From an uncultured bacterium (GTDB taxonomy: Bacteria > Bacteroidota > Bacteroidia > Bacteroidales > Bacteroidaceae), in contig CAJMQU010000033.1 in assembly GCA_905215555.1 (NCBI GenBank), positions 1 to 48,583 of the forward strand: a DNA stretch of 48,583 bases. The letters are read 5' to 3'. Both the position numbers and the translations under genes were made by a program. Every line of letters starts with the position of its first letter. Position 1 is the stretch's first letter. The notes under the pieces are model-generated. The model worked only from the letters and a program-made list of their open reading frames with translations. It had not been told where the DNA came from and ran no database searches. Shown here piece by piece: positions 34,289-43,993 of this stretch.

Positions 34289-35587
34289 ATGAAAACTTTA
34301 CGTGCTTATTTAATTTTCTCATTTGCTCTTCTGGGGAGTATTTCATTGTCTGCACAAACCAATGAGAAAGCCAGGGAAACTGCTGTGAAGATAGCAGATA
34401 GGATTTTGAAGTCTACAACTTATGATTTTGTCAATAAAAAGAGTGGTGAGACATATACATCACTGAAAGGCGTAGATCTTAGTAAAGATATAAAGGTAAA
34501 GAGCAAGTATCTGGATTGGCATTATACGAATGGGGTTACCAATATAGCTTTGATGGAATTGGGAGACAAACTGGGCGATGCGAAATATGAGAATTATGTC
34601 CTGAAAAACATGAATTTTGTATTTGATGAGGCGAATCAGAATTATTTCCGTCGTCTCTACGACCAGACATTGAAGCGGGAAGGCTGGAAAGCTGTAAATG
34701 GAGTGAACTGGCACATGATTTATCGTAATAAACGCCTGGATGATAATGGCCCTATGGGTGCGAGTCTGATTACATTGAACCGACGCCATCCGGCGAAACC
34801 CTTTCAGGAGTATATTGATAAGACAAACCATCATTTGATGGTGTCTGAACCCAGGCTTGCTGATGGCACGATAGCCCGTTTATGGCCGCATGTGAATACG
34901 ATATGGGCAGATGATGCTTTCATGGCTCTCTCTTTTCTGGTCAGAATGGGAGAGGTGACAGGCGACAATGCATATTTTGATGATGCTGCCAATCAGATTC
35001 TGAACTATACCCGTTATCTGTGGTGCAAGGAAAAAGGGGTTTACTATCATTGCTACCATACTGACAATAAACAACATGGCGTAGCTCATTGGTCAAGAGC
35101 CAATGGCTGGATTTTCATGGCTACTGCCGATTTGCTTGCCAGGATGCCTAAGGATCATCCTATGCGTGAAGATGTCATCAGGAATTTCCGGATGCAGACA
35201 GACGGAGTGATTCGTTATCAGGGTGCTAATGGGTTATGGCATCAGTTGCTTGATAAACCGGATTCGTATGAGGAGGTTACCGGTACGTCTATGTTCGTCT
35301 TCGGCATTGCCAAAGGGGTGAAGGAAGGCTGGCTGCATCCCGATTATATTTATGTAGCTTGGGAAGGATTGAAAGGTATGCTGACTAAGATTAGCGCCGA
35401 AGGCGATGTAACTGCCATTTGTGCGGGGACAGGGATAATGCCCGGTCTTTCATTCTATTATAATCGTCCTCAATGGAAAAATGATCCGATGGGAGAGGGA
35501 CCGGTTCTGCGGGCTTTGGTCGAAATGATAGATGCACCTGTATATACGGAGATTAAGGCTGAACAGCAATATGATAAAATAAGGTGA
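34289..35587 (+). CDS. GH105 unsaturated galacturonyl/rhamnogalacturonyl hydrolase
   Basis: 433 residues counting a TTG codon at 34286; the first ATG at 34289 gives 432 and starts the signal peptide (about 1-22, ending LSAQ). The alpha/alpha-barrel motifs of GH105 are all present: DDNGPMGA (151-158), IWADDAFMALSF (205-216) with the probable catalytic aspartate, and HWSRANGW (267-274). It removes 4,5-unsaturated uronic acid from lyase products, in the periplasm. Directly coupled to the PL1 gene, it completes lyase, import and hydrolysis. The exact linkage (galacturonyl or rhamnogalacturonyl) cannot be told. Confidence 0.88.
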   Translation: MKTLRAYLIFSFALLGSISLSAQTNEKARETAVKIADRILKSTTYDFVNKKSGETYTSLKGVDLSKDIKVKSKYLDWHYTNGVTNIALMELGDKLGDAKYENYVLKNMNFVFDEANQNYFRRLYDQTLKREGWKAVNGVNWHMIYRNKRLDDNGPMGASLITLNRRHPAKPFQEYIDKTNHHLMVSEPRLADGTIARLWPHVNTIWADDAFMALSFLVRMGEVTGDNAYFDDAANQILNYTRYLWCKEKGVYYHCYHTDNKQHGVAHWSRANGWIFMATADLLARMPKDHPMREDVIRNFRMQTDGVIRYQGANGLWHQLLDKPDSYEEVTGTSMFVFGIAKGVKEGWLHPDYIYVAWEGLKGMLTKISAEGDVTAICAGTGIMPGLSFYYNRPQWKNDPMGEGPVLRALVEMIDAPVYTEIKAEQQYDKIR

Positions 35588-35666
35588 AATTCGACATGCT
35601 CCGGGATTTCGTGAGAAATGAATATCTTGACTAGTCCTGAATAACCGGCACTGTTTTGGACAAAAA

Positions 35667-35699
35667 AAGTCAGCCTTTTACAGGGCTGACTTCTTTATT
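35667..35699. terminator. Bidirectional intrinsic terminator
   Basis: AAGTCAGCC (35667-35675) and GGCTGACTT (35684-35692) pair perfectly with an 8-base loop, with an A-run before and a T-rich tail after. It lies between the convergent GH105 and LruC genes and can serve both. Confidence 0.88.
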
Positions 35700-35714
35700 T
35701 AAATTCAATGCTTC

Positions 35715-37706
35715 TTATTTCTTATACCAATCTTTGTTTTGTGTACCGTTGCTTTCAACCCATCCGGAGTATCCACTGTAAAGCTGGTCAATAGCAGCGC
35801 TTTCGTTAGCTCTATCCAGAAGTTTGCTCAAATCTTCTTCATTGGCACCACTGAGGAAGATAGCGAACGGATAGGAGCCGTTGCGTACATAATAGATACC
35901 TTTGTCTGGTTTTGATGCATCATCTCCTTTTCCAAAATGAGATGGTTCAACTTTAGATGTCGGCTTATGTTTGGGGAGGTGTACTTCCCAACGTTTGCCA
36001 CTTTCTTCGTTTTTGAAGATGAAAGCTTCAGCATCAGACTGCTGGGTAGCAGGTGATTTTTCTTCATAGTTGATAGTTACTTTATATTCCTCTCCCACAT
36101 TGTCTTTTACATTGTCGGTCAGGATATATACGTGATCCGTCGCCTCATACTGTAACTCCTTTTCTGTAAACTCTGTTTCTCCGGCCTTACGTACAGCAAA
36201 AGTAGTAGAAGAAACGGCACCGTTGGTTGTCAATCTGAATGCCAGCCCGTTGGTGTTGGCTGCCATGTTTGCAAAGGTTTTGAAGAGGAAAGTTTCGCTG
36301 TAAATCTTATTATTTATATCAAAAGTCTTTCCATAAGAATAGCGTACCATTACGTCATTCATATCATAATCTCCCTTGCTGGGCCACAAATCTTCGAAGG
36401 CGAAAGTACCTTTCAATGACGGATTTACGGTAGTCTTGTCATCGTCGGGATCTACTGTAGGTACCTCACTAATGGCATCTACCGGATTTGATTTCAGTGT
36501 CATCACAATGTCACTGAAGTTCTCATCATCAATGAAGTCTTCAAAAGAAATCATTACCCAATCGCCATATTTATATATTGCGGTGCGAGGAGAATTGAGA
36601 ACTGTTCCGCTATTGTTTACACTGAGCCCTTCTGAGGTGGCTGCACGATATTTGTTATCACGATTGAAACCTGATACACGATTACTCCATGCATTATTGG
36701 CAAGGACAAAACCGATTCTGTATCCCATAGGGAATACAGTAGTTGCTTCTTGGGTACTTCCGCTAGCAATGTGTGGATAATATTTCAATTGAACAGATGT
36801 CAGTCTGTCTATACCGACAGTCTTTCTTGTTGCTTCTTTATTATTTCCCCACTGTCCGTCTTGCGTATTGGGGAACAGCATTATAATATGAGCGTCTTCC
36901 AGGCTTGTCGGTTTTTCTCCTTCTTTATAGTAATAATATCCCATAGAACAGTTCCAGCAGGTATTCTGTCCGAGGAAAGTTACTACTACTTCGGCATCTT
37001 CTTTGATATACATGTCCGAATAACTACGATATTCTTCCGGACAAGCATACTTGACGTCGATAACCCGCGTATGCGCAGTATAAAGTCCATCTTCCTCTTT
37101 AGCAGCTAAAGTTCCTTTATATTTATAGCCGATTTCTCCGTTACGATATTTATCGTAGGTACCCAACCAGTCTTTCCAACGTGTATCTTGATATGCGGCA
37201 GGAATATTCTGCTGAGTCAACATATAGCTATCGTATTTTTTACCCGTAAAATATACTGCGCGGGTATCTGTACCTGTTGTCCCATCCGTGGCTTTGATAG
37301 TTCCATTGACCACTTCTGCTTCTATCAAAGTCTGTGCAAAGAATGCCGGGGTATAGACATATACTTTCTTTACGTACGCGGGCAGTTCCACTTTTCCATT
37401 GAAAATGCTGTTGTCGGCAGTGTAAGCAGTGAAGATGGGGGACACATCATCCCGTTTGATGTAATTGTACTCACCGGGAGTAACGGGCATTTCATCATAC
37501 AGTTCAAAGTAAACATTAGCTTGTACTTCGCTATTGAGATAGCTGACTTCCAAGCCGACTTCACTTTGTACTGTTCCGTAGTCGAACTCATTGAATTCTT
37601 TGTCGTTTTCTTTGGGACCCTGATAAACATCCTTATCAGTACAGCTACTTAAGGCAAGAGTCAAAGTTGTAGTAAGTAGCATCATCCCCAATAGTCTTTT
37701 TCTCAT
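35715..37706 (-). CDS. LruC-domain lipoprotein
   Basis: 663 residues from ATG 37706 (MRKRLLGMMLLTTTLTLALS, lipobox ALSSC, then TDKDVYQGP). Upstream ATGs at 37724 and 37745 exist; the latter lies before the predicted transcription start. The C-terminal half is the LruC/DUF4842 domain, recognised by FAFEDLWPSKGDYDMNDVMV and the ending YSGYSGWVESNGTQNKDWYK. The N-terminal half is beta-rich with no domain I can name. LruC proteins are abundant Bacteroidales surface lipoproteins of unknown function; the family name comes from a Leptospira lipoprotein. Own promoter, divergent from the DUF2490 gene. Confidence 0.82.
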   Translation of the reverse strand: MRKRLLGMMLLTTTLTLALSSCTDKDVYQGPKENDKEFNEFDYGTVQSEVGLEVSYLNSEVQANVYFELYDEMPVTPGEYNYIKRDDVSPIFTAYTADNSIFNGKVELPAYVKKVYVYTPAFFAQTLIEAEVVNGTIKATDGTTGTDTRAVYFTGKKYDSYMLTQQNIPAAYQDTRWKDWLGTYDKYRNGEIGYKYKGTLAAKEEDGLYTAHTRVIDVKYACPEEYRSYSDMYIKEDAEVVVTFLGQNTCWNCSMGYYYYKEGEKPTSLEDAHIIMLFPNTQDGQWGNNKEATRKTVGIDRLTSVQLKYYPHIASGSTQEATTVFPMGYRIGFVLANNAWSNRVSGFNRDNKYRAATSEGLSVNNSGTVLNSPRTAIYKYGDWVMISFEDFIDDENFSDIVMTLKSNPVDAISEVPTVDPDDDKTTVNPSLKGTFAFEDLWPSKGDYDMNDVMVRYSYGKTFDINNKIYSETFLFKTFANMAANTNGLAFRLTTNGAVSSTTFAVRKAGETEFTEKELQYEATDHVYILTDNVKDNVGEEYKVTINYEEKSPATQQSDAEAFIFKNEESGKRWEVHLPKHKPTSKVEPSHFGKGDDASKPDKGIYYVRNGSYPFAIFLSGANEEDLSKLLDRANESAAIDQLYSGYSGWVESNGTQNKDWYKK

Positions 37707-37734
37707 AAAATGTAGGATTGGCATGATTTTTTCG

Positions 37735-37742
37735 CAAAAATA
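37735..37742 (-). promoter_or_regulatory. -7 element for the LruC gene
   Basis: Minus-strand TATTTTTG matches TAnnTTTG. It predicts a start near 37728, which rules out the ATG at 37745 and favours 37706 or 37724 as the start codon. Confidence 0.55.
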
Positions 37743-37858
37743 CAAATAATGAATGAAATATATAACAAAATTAGCGACTTTTTGTTGTTTATTGTAGTCA
37801 GGTCGCTTTTGCTACGGAAATGACTTCCATATTCCAGATTTATTACAGAATTTATCTT

Positions 37859-37866
37859 TAGCTTTG
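37859..37866 (+). promoter_or_regulatory. -7 element for the DUF2490 gene
   Basis: TAGCTTTG matches TAnnTTTG, 18 bp before the ATG at 37885. No clear -33 box. Confidence 0.5.
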
Positions 37867-37884
37867 CGAACTTAAAAAAAATGA

Positions 37885-38565
37885 ATGAAAACAGTAAAAA
37901 ACGATATTCTGAAAGGACGCATTTTGTTACTGAGATTAACTTCTCTGTCTGCTGTCTTATTCTTCATTGTCCTGTTTCCCTTGAAGGCCCAGAATCGTGA
38001 TTTTGTGACTTGGAATAAGATGAAAGCCAGATATGATGTGTCATCTAAGGTTGAACTTTATGGAGATGTGGAGATGCGTACCCGCGATGCATTGGATGAG
38101 ATAGACCGTTGGGGATTTGGTGTGGGCGCTTCTGTCCGTCTTCTTTCCTATCTAAAAGCTGAGGGCGGTTACGAATTTCACTACCGCAATCGTGGTGAAG
38201 ATATCTGGAAATCCCGGCACCGTTATCATGCAGGAGTTTCTGCCACTTTCAAAAAGCGACAATGGACGTTTACCTTACGCGAACGTTTCCAGCATACTTT
38301 TGACGGACGCGGGGTAGATGAATTCCGTCTTCGCACCCGTCTGAAAGCAGCTTACAAGATAACCACATGGTCACCGTATGTTTCTTTGGAGCAATATCAC
38401 GGCTTGGGAAAGGATGAATGGTTTCACGCTACCCGCTTCCGTGCCCGGGGCGGTGTGGAAGCAAGATTGTCTTCCTGTTGGACGGCAGATGTGTTCTATT
38501 GCTATCAGCATGAAAGCGATAAAGATAGACACGTACTGGGGTGGGAGCTGATTTACAGATTTTGA
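37885..38565 (+). CDS. DUF2490 outer-membrane beta-barrel protein
   Basis: 226 residues. Signal peptide ending near LKAQNRD (about residue 36). The mature part alternates polar and aromatic residues as in a small beta barrel (VELYGDVEMRTRD, RHRYHAGVSATFKKRQWTFT, FRLRTRLKAAYKI) and ends in phenylalanine (HVLGWELIYRF), the outer-membrane insertion signal. This is the DUF2490 pattern. Function unknown. It stands alone between the LruC gene and module 3. Confidence 0.8.
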   Translation: MKTVKNDILKGRILLLRLTSLSAVLFFIVLFPLKAQNRDFVTWNKMKARYDVSSKVELYGDVEMRTRDALDEIDRWGFGVGASVRLLSYLKAEGGYEFHYRNRGEDIWKSRHRYHAGVSATFKKRQWTFTLRERFQHTFDGRGVDEFRLRTRLKAAYKITTWSPYVSLEQYHGLGKDEWFHATRFRARGGVEARLSSCWTADVFYCYQHESDKDRHVLGWELIYRF

Positions 38566-38750
38566 ATACCTTAACTTCTTGAAAATGGCGAAAATGCACA
38601 AAACATGCTCCTGCTTTTGGCAAGAGTAACAAAATAAAGGTTTTCATGAAAAGAAATGAGTTTAAAAATCCGGAAATGAATCGGAGGCTGTTTCTTTAGT
38701 CTAATAATATTTCCGGTACAATTTGCATATCTTATAAAAAATGACGAACA

Positions 38751-38783
38751 TTGTATTTTATTAACTGACTTCGGATATTTTTG
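38751..38783 (+). promoter_or_regulatory. Promoter of the module 3 sigma factor gene
   Basis: TTG (38751-38753), a 22-base spacer, then TATTTTTG (38776-38783), an exact TAnnTTTG. The ATG at 38845 lies 61 bp downstream, a longer leader than in modules 1 and 2. Confidence 0.5.
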
Positions 38784-38844
38784 TGTTTGTAATATCCCTG
38801 TAAGAAGTCCACCGTACTTTTATGCCCTAAATGATGAAAATGTT

Positions 38845-39462
38845 ATGACGGAATACATGGACGAGAAAGTATTATTATCAGAGATTAAGCAGAATAACAA
38901 GGCCGCTTTCGAATTTCTTTTCAAGAGATATTATCCTAGGTTGCAAGGGTATGCCATTCGTTTTGTGGAAGATGAAGAAGTGGCCAGGGACATTATTCAG
39001 GAGTGCTTCCTGAAGTTTTGGGAAAAACGGGAATTGCTTTCTGCGATATCTGTCACTTCGCTGTTGTTTGCCATGGTGCGCAACAGTTGTCTCAATTATC
39101 TCAAACATCTTTCAATTATAGAGAAACATCAGATAGAATACCTGGCAAATCAGGAAGGAGAAGAAAGGTTATATTATGCCGACTTTGCGCTGGATGCCGA
39201 ATATGGGCTTCTATACGATGAGTTGCAGGAACAAATCAAGATTGTGATAAACAATCTTCCGGAGCGTTGCCGCGAAATCTTTGTTATGAGCCGTTTTAAG
39301 AACTTGAAGAATCGGGAGATAGCGGATAAACTCAAAATCTCGACTACTGCGGTAGAAAAGCAAATATCTAAGGCGCTGAACATTTTCTCCAAACACTTTA
39401 AAGATAAGTATCCACTGGATATTTATATAATGGTGTTGGCATGGGTGATTTTTAATGAATGA
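38845..39462 (+). CDS. ECF-type RNA polymerase sigma-70 factor (module 3)
   Basis: 205 residues. Region 2: FEFLFKRYYPRLQGYAIRF and EVARDIIQECFLKFWEKRE. Region 4: LPERCREIFVMSRFKNLKNR followed by LKISTTAVEKQISKALNI. Bacteroides ECF sigma with a hydrophobic C-terminal tail (YPLDIYIMVLAWVIFNE). Cognate anti-sigma follows 112 bp downstream after a strong hairpin. Expected target is the susCD-phosphoesterase operon of module 3. Confidence 0.9.
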   Translation: MTEYMDEKVLLSEIKQNNKAAFEFLFKRYYPRLQGYAIRFVEDEEVARDIIQECFLKFWEKRELLSAISVTSLLFAMVRNSCLNYLKHLSIIEKHQIEYLANQEGEERLYYADFALDAEYGLLYDELQEQIKIVINNLPERCREIFVMSRFKNLKNREIADKLKISTTAVEKQISKALNIFSKHFKDKYPLDIYIMVLAWVIFNE

Positions 39463-39481
39463 GAATATAAATGATCGTTTT

Positions 39482-39515
39482 AAAAAAGCGGAAAATGGAA
39501 GTTTTCTGCTTTTTT
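39482..39515 (+). terminator. Intrinsic terminator/attenuator between sigma and fecR (module 3)
   Basis: AAAAAAGCGGAAAA (39482-39495) pairs with TTTTCTGCTTTTTT (39502-39515) over 14 bp with a single G-U, a 6-base loop and a T-run. It starts 20 bp after the sigma stop codon and would uncouple the sigma transcript from fecR-susCD, unless read-through or a second promoter supplies them. Confidence 0.75.
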
Positions 39516-39574
39516 CTTTATACGAGGGTTGGGTAAGATAAATTATAGTTGTTACATCTTTAGAGAACGAAATT

Positions 39575-40564
39575 ATGAAAACAGAAAAACAAATTCAGAT
39601 ATTGGCTATCCGTTACTTCGAAGGACAGATTTCGAGGGCGGACGAGGAACGTTTATTCATGTTCATTCAGGAGAGTGAGGAGAACTACTTGCAGTTCAAG
39701 GCATGGGAACACGAATGGTTGCTTTCTTCGGAAACGGATGATAGGACAGAGCGTGAATGGGAGAGATTGCAAGTTAAGATGCGTACCCGCGAAACGATTG
39801 TTCCGATGTTGCCGTCTTCTAAATTCACTTTCTGGAGAAAGATAGCTGCTGTTGCTGCGATTGTGGTGCTGACAGCTGGGACTACTTTAGGTATCTGGAA
39901 TACCATTTCGTATTTACAGCCGGAAACTTATCTGACGCTTGAAGCGCCTTATGGTGAAAAGAGTAAAATGACATTACCGGATGGTACGGTGATTTGGCTG
40001 AATGCAGGTTCCAAGCTTCAATATTCCAATAAATTCAATACCGGTAACCGTCGGGTGAAGCTGGAGGGAGAGGGATATTTTGAAGTCACCAGGCACAATG
40101 GCAAACAGTTTGTTGTAGAAACGATGGCTTATGATGTGGTAGTGAAAGGTACGAAATTCGATGTATCTTCTTATTCGGATGATAATTTTGCCACTACCAC
40201 TTTGATTGAAGGAAGTGTGGAACTTTTACGTGGTGAGCAAACCGTGAAGATGGAACCCGGAGAATCTGTACGTCTGGATATGCTTTCCGGGAGATTTATC
40301 CGTAACAGGGTCAATGCTTCGCAATCGAAAGCTTGGGCAGAGAATAAGTTAGAGTTCGATCATATCACATTGAAAGAACTGGTTGTGAAATTGTCCAGAC
40401 AATATGATGTGAAAATTCAGCTTGAATCAGAACAATTGGGGAATAAAACTTTCCATTTCTCACTTCGGAACCAAGAAACGATAAGTGAGGTTATGGAAGC
40501 TTTGCAAAAGATTATCTCGATCACTGTGGAACGTAAAAAAGAATATATATATATACGAGAATAA
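39575..40564 (+). CDS. FecR-family anti-sigma factor (module 3)
   Basis: 329 residues. Cytoplasmic N-terminus (about 1-86), membrane helix (about 89-108, IAAVAAIVVLTAGTTLGIW), FecR domain (GEKSKMTLPDGTVIWLNAGS, KLEGEGYFEVTRHNGKQFVV) and DUF4974-like C-terminus (LKELVVKLSRQYDVKIQLES). It restrains the module 3 sigma and receives the transducer signal. It has no strong -7 element of its own after the upstream terminator; TACATCTTTA at 39553-39562 is only a weak match. The susC start follows after 92 bp. Confidence 0.9.
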   Translation: MKTEKQIQILAIRYFEGQISRADEERLFMFIQESEENYLQFKAWEHEWLLSSETDDRTEREWERLQVKMRTRETIVPMLPSSKFTFWRKIAAVAAIVVLTAGTTLGIWNTISYLQPETYLTLEAPYGEKSKMTLPDGTVIWLNAGSKLQYSNKFNTGNRRVKLEGEGYFEVTRHNGKQFVVETMAYDVVVKGTKFDVSSYSDDNFATTTLIEGSVELLRGEQTVKMEPGESVRLDMLSGRFIRNRVNASQSKAWAENKLEFDHITLKELVVKLSRQYDVKIQLESEQLGNKTFHFSLRNQETISEVMEALQKIISITVERKKEYIYIRE

Positions 40565-40656
40565 AACATGTTTTAGTTTCAACCTTTTTAGTATTCAAAC
40601 TATGTCTAACCAATTAAAGAACAGTTTTTATTAATAACGATTCTAATTTTTACACT

Positions 40657-43600
40657 ATGGACAACATGAAAAAATATTTGTGTCGGTTGCTTTTATCAGT
40701 GGCCTTGTGCATAAGTTGTGGTATGGCAAATGCCCAAGTTGTGAGCAAAGATTTCGAGGCGCAGCCTTTGAAGTCAGTTTTAAAGGAAATAGAGCAACAG
40801 ACTGGTTTATCTATTATTTATGAAATCAACGAGGTGGATGGAGAAAAGAAAATTACCAAATCTTTTAAAAATGCTCCTATAGAAAAGGTACTTTCTGAAA
40901 TCCTTGATAAGAATCTGGCGTTCAGTATACAGAATAAAATGATTATTATATCTAAAAAAGAGGCAATAGGGGCCTCTAAAAGTATTCTGAAGAAGATTAC
41001 GGGTAAAATTATTGATGAGAAAGGAGAGCCTGTGATTGGGGCTACTGTCTTGGAAGAAGGGACGTCGAATGGTGCAATTACTGATGTAGACGGTGAATTC
41101 TCTTTAAAAGATGTTTCTGAGAATTCTATTCTGACAATTTCATATGTCGGTTATAAAACTGTCCAATTGAAAGCATCTGATAAAAAGCTTTCTAATATAG
41201 TACTTCAAGAGGATAGTGAATTGATAGATGAGGTTGTTGTTGTCGGCTATGGTACGGTAAAGAAACGTGATTTGACGGGATCTGTTGCATCTTTAAGCTC
41301 TGATGTTATTTCTTCTGTTCCGGCTACATCAGCTGTAGAGGCTTTACAGGGGCGTGCATCCGGTGTTGTTGTTTCCACTTCTAATTGGGCGCCGGGAGAA
41401 ACACCTTCTATTTTGATCAGAGGAAAACGCTCTATTAATGCCAGCAATGATCCTTTATTTGTTGTGGATGGAATTCCTGTTACTGGCGGTATGGGAGAGA
41501 TAAGTCCTTCGGATATTGAATCTATGGAAGTTTTGAAAGATGCCTCGGCAACAGCTATTTATGGTTCAAGAGGAGCAAATGGTGTTATCATTATTACCAC
41601 TAAGCAGGGTAAGGAAGGAAAAACGCAAATAGATTATAATGGTTATGTCGGTGTGCAGACTATACAAAATAAACTGGATTTGATGAATGGAGCAGAATAT
41701 GCCGAATATACCCGTGAGGCATATCGCAACAGCAGTGGTTCCAACAAATATCTTTCAGATACTCCTAATAAAGAGCAAGATATGCTGCTTCCTATGTTCA
41801 GGCAAGATCCTTATGTATTAGAGTCTGTAATGATGGCTTATGATGAGAATGGCAATTATGATCCTTCAAAGATACGTTCATATAATTGGTTTGATGACAT
41901 GACGCGTAATGGACTTATCACCGACCATCAACTGAATATCCGCGGTGGTGGAGCAAAAACTAATTTTATGGCTTCAGTCACTTATAATAAGACAGAGGGT
42001 ATAATGAAGGATAAAGACTATGAACGCTATTCTATTCGCTTCAATATCAGTCATAGTATAAATAAGTATATTAAATTTGGTGGACAGACTCAGTATTCTC
42101 ATTCTGTACAGAATCGGGGAAGTGGGATGGAAACTGACATGTACTTATATCGTATAACTCCATTGGGGCGTTTTATCAATGAAGATGGTACTTACCCTAG
42201 TTTGATTGGTGGTGACTCTCAAATGTATAATCCTTTGATGAATACAGTCGAAGGTGCCGTTGATCGCCCTTTAAAGACCAGCCGTTATTTAGGTAGTTAT
42301 TTTGTAGACATCAAATTTCCTGTAAAGGGATTGAGTTTCCGTTCCAATTTGGGTATTGACTCACGTACTGTGCAAGACTATGAATATTTTGCGTCTGCTA
42401 CTACAGAACGACAGTTGGGAAATTCTGCAGCCAGTAATTCTGTGGAAAAATATTCGATGGTTACATGGGAGAATTACTTTACTTACAATCGTGATTTCGA
42501 CGAGAAACATTCTTTAGGTGTAACTCTTTTGCAGTCTATCCAGCAAGATTTAAAGGAAACCTTGGGAGCTTCTGTACAAAATACTCCTTCTGATGTTTTA
42601 AAGTATTATGATTTGGCTTCCGGTTTATTGATAGATGGTGTTGAAAGTGATTATGTGAAGTGGAATATGGCGTCTTTTATGGGGCGTATCAACTACAATT
42701 ATCTGGGCCGTTACTTGTTGACTGTTTCTGCACGTTATGATGGCTCTTCACGATTGGCCGACGGTCACAAATGGGTGTTATTCCCATCAGCAGCTTTGGC
42801 GTGGAGAATTAGTGATGAATCTTTCATGAATTCACTTTCTTGGGTTGATAACCTGAAACTTCGTTTTGGATATGGCAAGACAGGTAACTCTTCAGTAGAT
42901 CCTTATCAGACGAGAGGAAAGCTTGGAAAGAAACGCTATGTTTATAACAATGGTGCTACGGAAATAATGGGTTATGCTCCTTCTCTGATGGCGAATAACA
43001 CTTTGACATGGGAAACTACTGATCAATGGAACATTGGGCTCGATTTTGGTTTTCTAAGGAATCGTATCAATGGTTCTATCGAATTGTACTTGCAGAATAC
43101 GCATGATTTGTTGCTTGAACGTCAGTTGCCGGTGGTATCCGGTTTCTCCAGTGTGATGTCTAATGTAGGGTCTACACGTAACAAGGGTATTGAAATAACT
43201 TTGAATACACGTAATATCCAGACCAATAACTTTACTTGGAGTACCGATTGGATGTTCTCTGCTAATAAAGAAGAAATTGTGGAATTGTATAACGGAAAGT
43301 CAGATGACATTGGTAACCGTTGGTTTATCGGTAATCCGATTGACGTATATTATAATTATGAAAAGATAGGTATCTGGCAAAATACACCGGAAGATTTGGC
43401 GGAGATGGCTAAGTTTAACGAAAAAGGAGGAAACTTTACGGTGGGTAGCATTAAACTCAGAGATGTGGATGGAGACTATAAAATTACAGATAAGGATAAG
43501 ATTATTTTGGGTAATGAGCGTCCGAAGTTTGTGGCAAGTGTAGTGAATAATATTGAGTATAAGGGATTTGATTTCTCTATTTTCTTGTATGCCAGTGTCG

Positions 43601-43974
43601 GACGTATGCTGAAAAATGATATCGAATTTATGGAGAAGCCCGGACGTGCCAATTCTGTCAGGATTAATTATTGGACTCCTAATAATCCTACCAATGATTT
43701 TCCTCGCCCGAGTGCAGATACTGAGAAGTTGGATTATATCTCTACTATTGGATATGATAAAGCGGATTTCCTGAGAATTAGAAATATGACTTTGGGATAT
43801 ACTCTGCCGAAAGACCTGACACAGAAAGTTATGTTGAATAAAGTAAGGTTTTATTTGAGTGCTAATAATCCTTTTATCTTCACTAATTTTACAGGTGTTG
43901 ATCCGGAGGGAGCTAATGGACGTACTTCACCAAGTTATAGTACTTGGATGTTTGGTGTAAATCTTTCTATGTAA
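40657..43974 (+). CDS. SusC-like TonB-dependent transducer (module 3)
   Basis: 1105 residues. Signal peptide to about residue 26 (ANAQ), STN domain (about 28-100), carboxypeptidase-regulatory-like domain (about 114-184, GKIIDEKGEPVIGATVLEEG), DEVVVVGYGT (191-200), plug with LIRGKRSINASNDPLFVVDG, and barrel ending in WMFGVNLSM; the last residue is methionine where phenylalanine is usual. It imports and senses the module 3 substrate. Its codons look more AT-rich than in modules 1 and 2, which may reflect separate acquisition (qualitative impression). Confidence 0.92.
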   Translation: MDNMKKYLCRLLLSVALCISCGMANAQVVSKDFEAQPLKSVLKEIEQQTGLSIIYEINEVDGEKKITKSFKNAPIEKVLSEILDKNLAFSIQNKMIIISKKEAIGASKSILKKITGKIIDEKGEPVIGATVLEEGTSNGAITDVDGEFSLKDVSENSILTISYVGYKTVQLKASDKKLSNIVLQEDSELIDEVVVVGYGTVKKRDLTGSVASLSSDVISSVPATSAVEALQGRASGVVVSTSNWAPGETPSILIRGKRSINASNDPLFVVDGIPVTGGMGEISPSDIESMEVLKDASATAIYGSRGANGVIIITTKQGKEGKTQIDYNGYVGVQTIQNKLDLMNGAEYAEYTREAYRNSSGSNKYLSDTPNKEQDMLLPMFRQDPYVLESVMMAYDENGNYDPSKIRSYNWFDDMTRNGLITDHQLNIRGGGAKTNFMASVTYNKTEGIMKDKDYERYSIRFNISHSINKYIKFGGQTQYSHSVQNRGSGMETDMYLYRITPLGRFINEDGTYPSLIGGDSQMYNPLMNTVEGAVDRPLKTSRYLGSYFVDIKFPVKGLSFRSNLGIDSRTVQDYEYFASATTERQLGNSAASNSVEKYSMVTWENYFTYNRDFDEKHSLGVTLLQSIQQDLKETLGASVQNTPSDVLKYYDLASGLLIDGVESDYVKWNMASFMGRINYNYLGRYLLTVSARYDGSSRLADGHKWVLFPSAALAWRISDESFMNSLSWVDNLKLRFGYGKTGNSSVDPYQTRGKLGKKRYVYNNGATEIMGYAPSLMANNTLTWETTDQWNIGLDFGFLRNRINGSIELYLQNTHDLLLERQLPVVSGFSSVMSNVGSTRNKGIEITLNTRNIQTNNFTWSTDWMFSANKEEIVELYNGKSDDIGNRWFIGNPIDVYYNYEKIGIWQNTPEDLAEMAKFNEKGGNFTVGSIKLRDVDGDYKITDKDKIILGNERPKFVASVVNNIEYKGFDFSIFLYASVGRMLKNDIEFMEKPGRANSVRINYWTPNNPTNDFPRPSADTEKLDYISTIGYDKADFLRIRNMTLGYTLPKDLTQKVMLNKVRFYLSANNPFIFTNFTGVDPEGANGRTSPSYSTWMFGVNLSM

Positions 43975-43993
43975 TCTTTAAATGTAATTGAAT

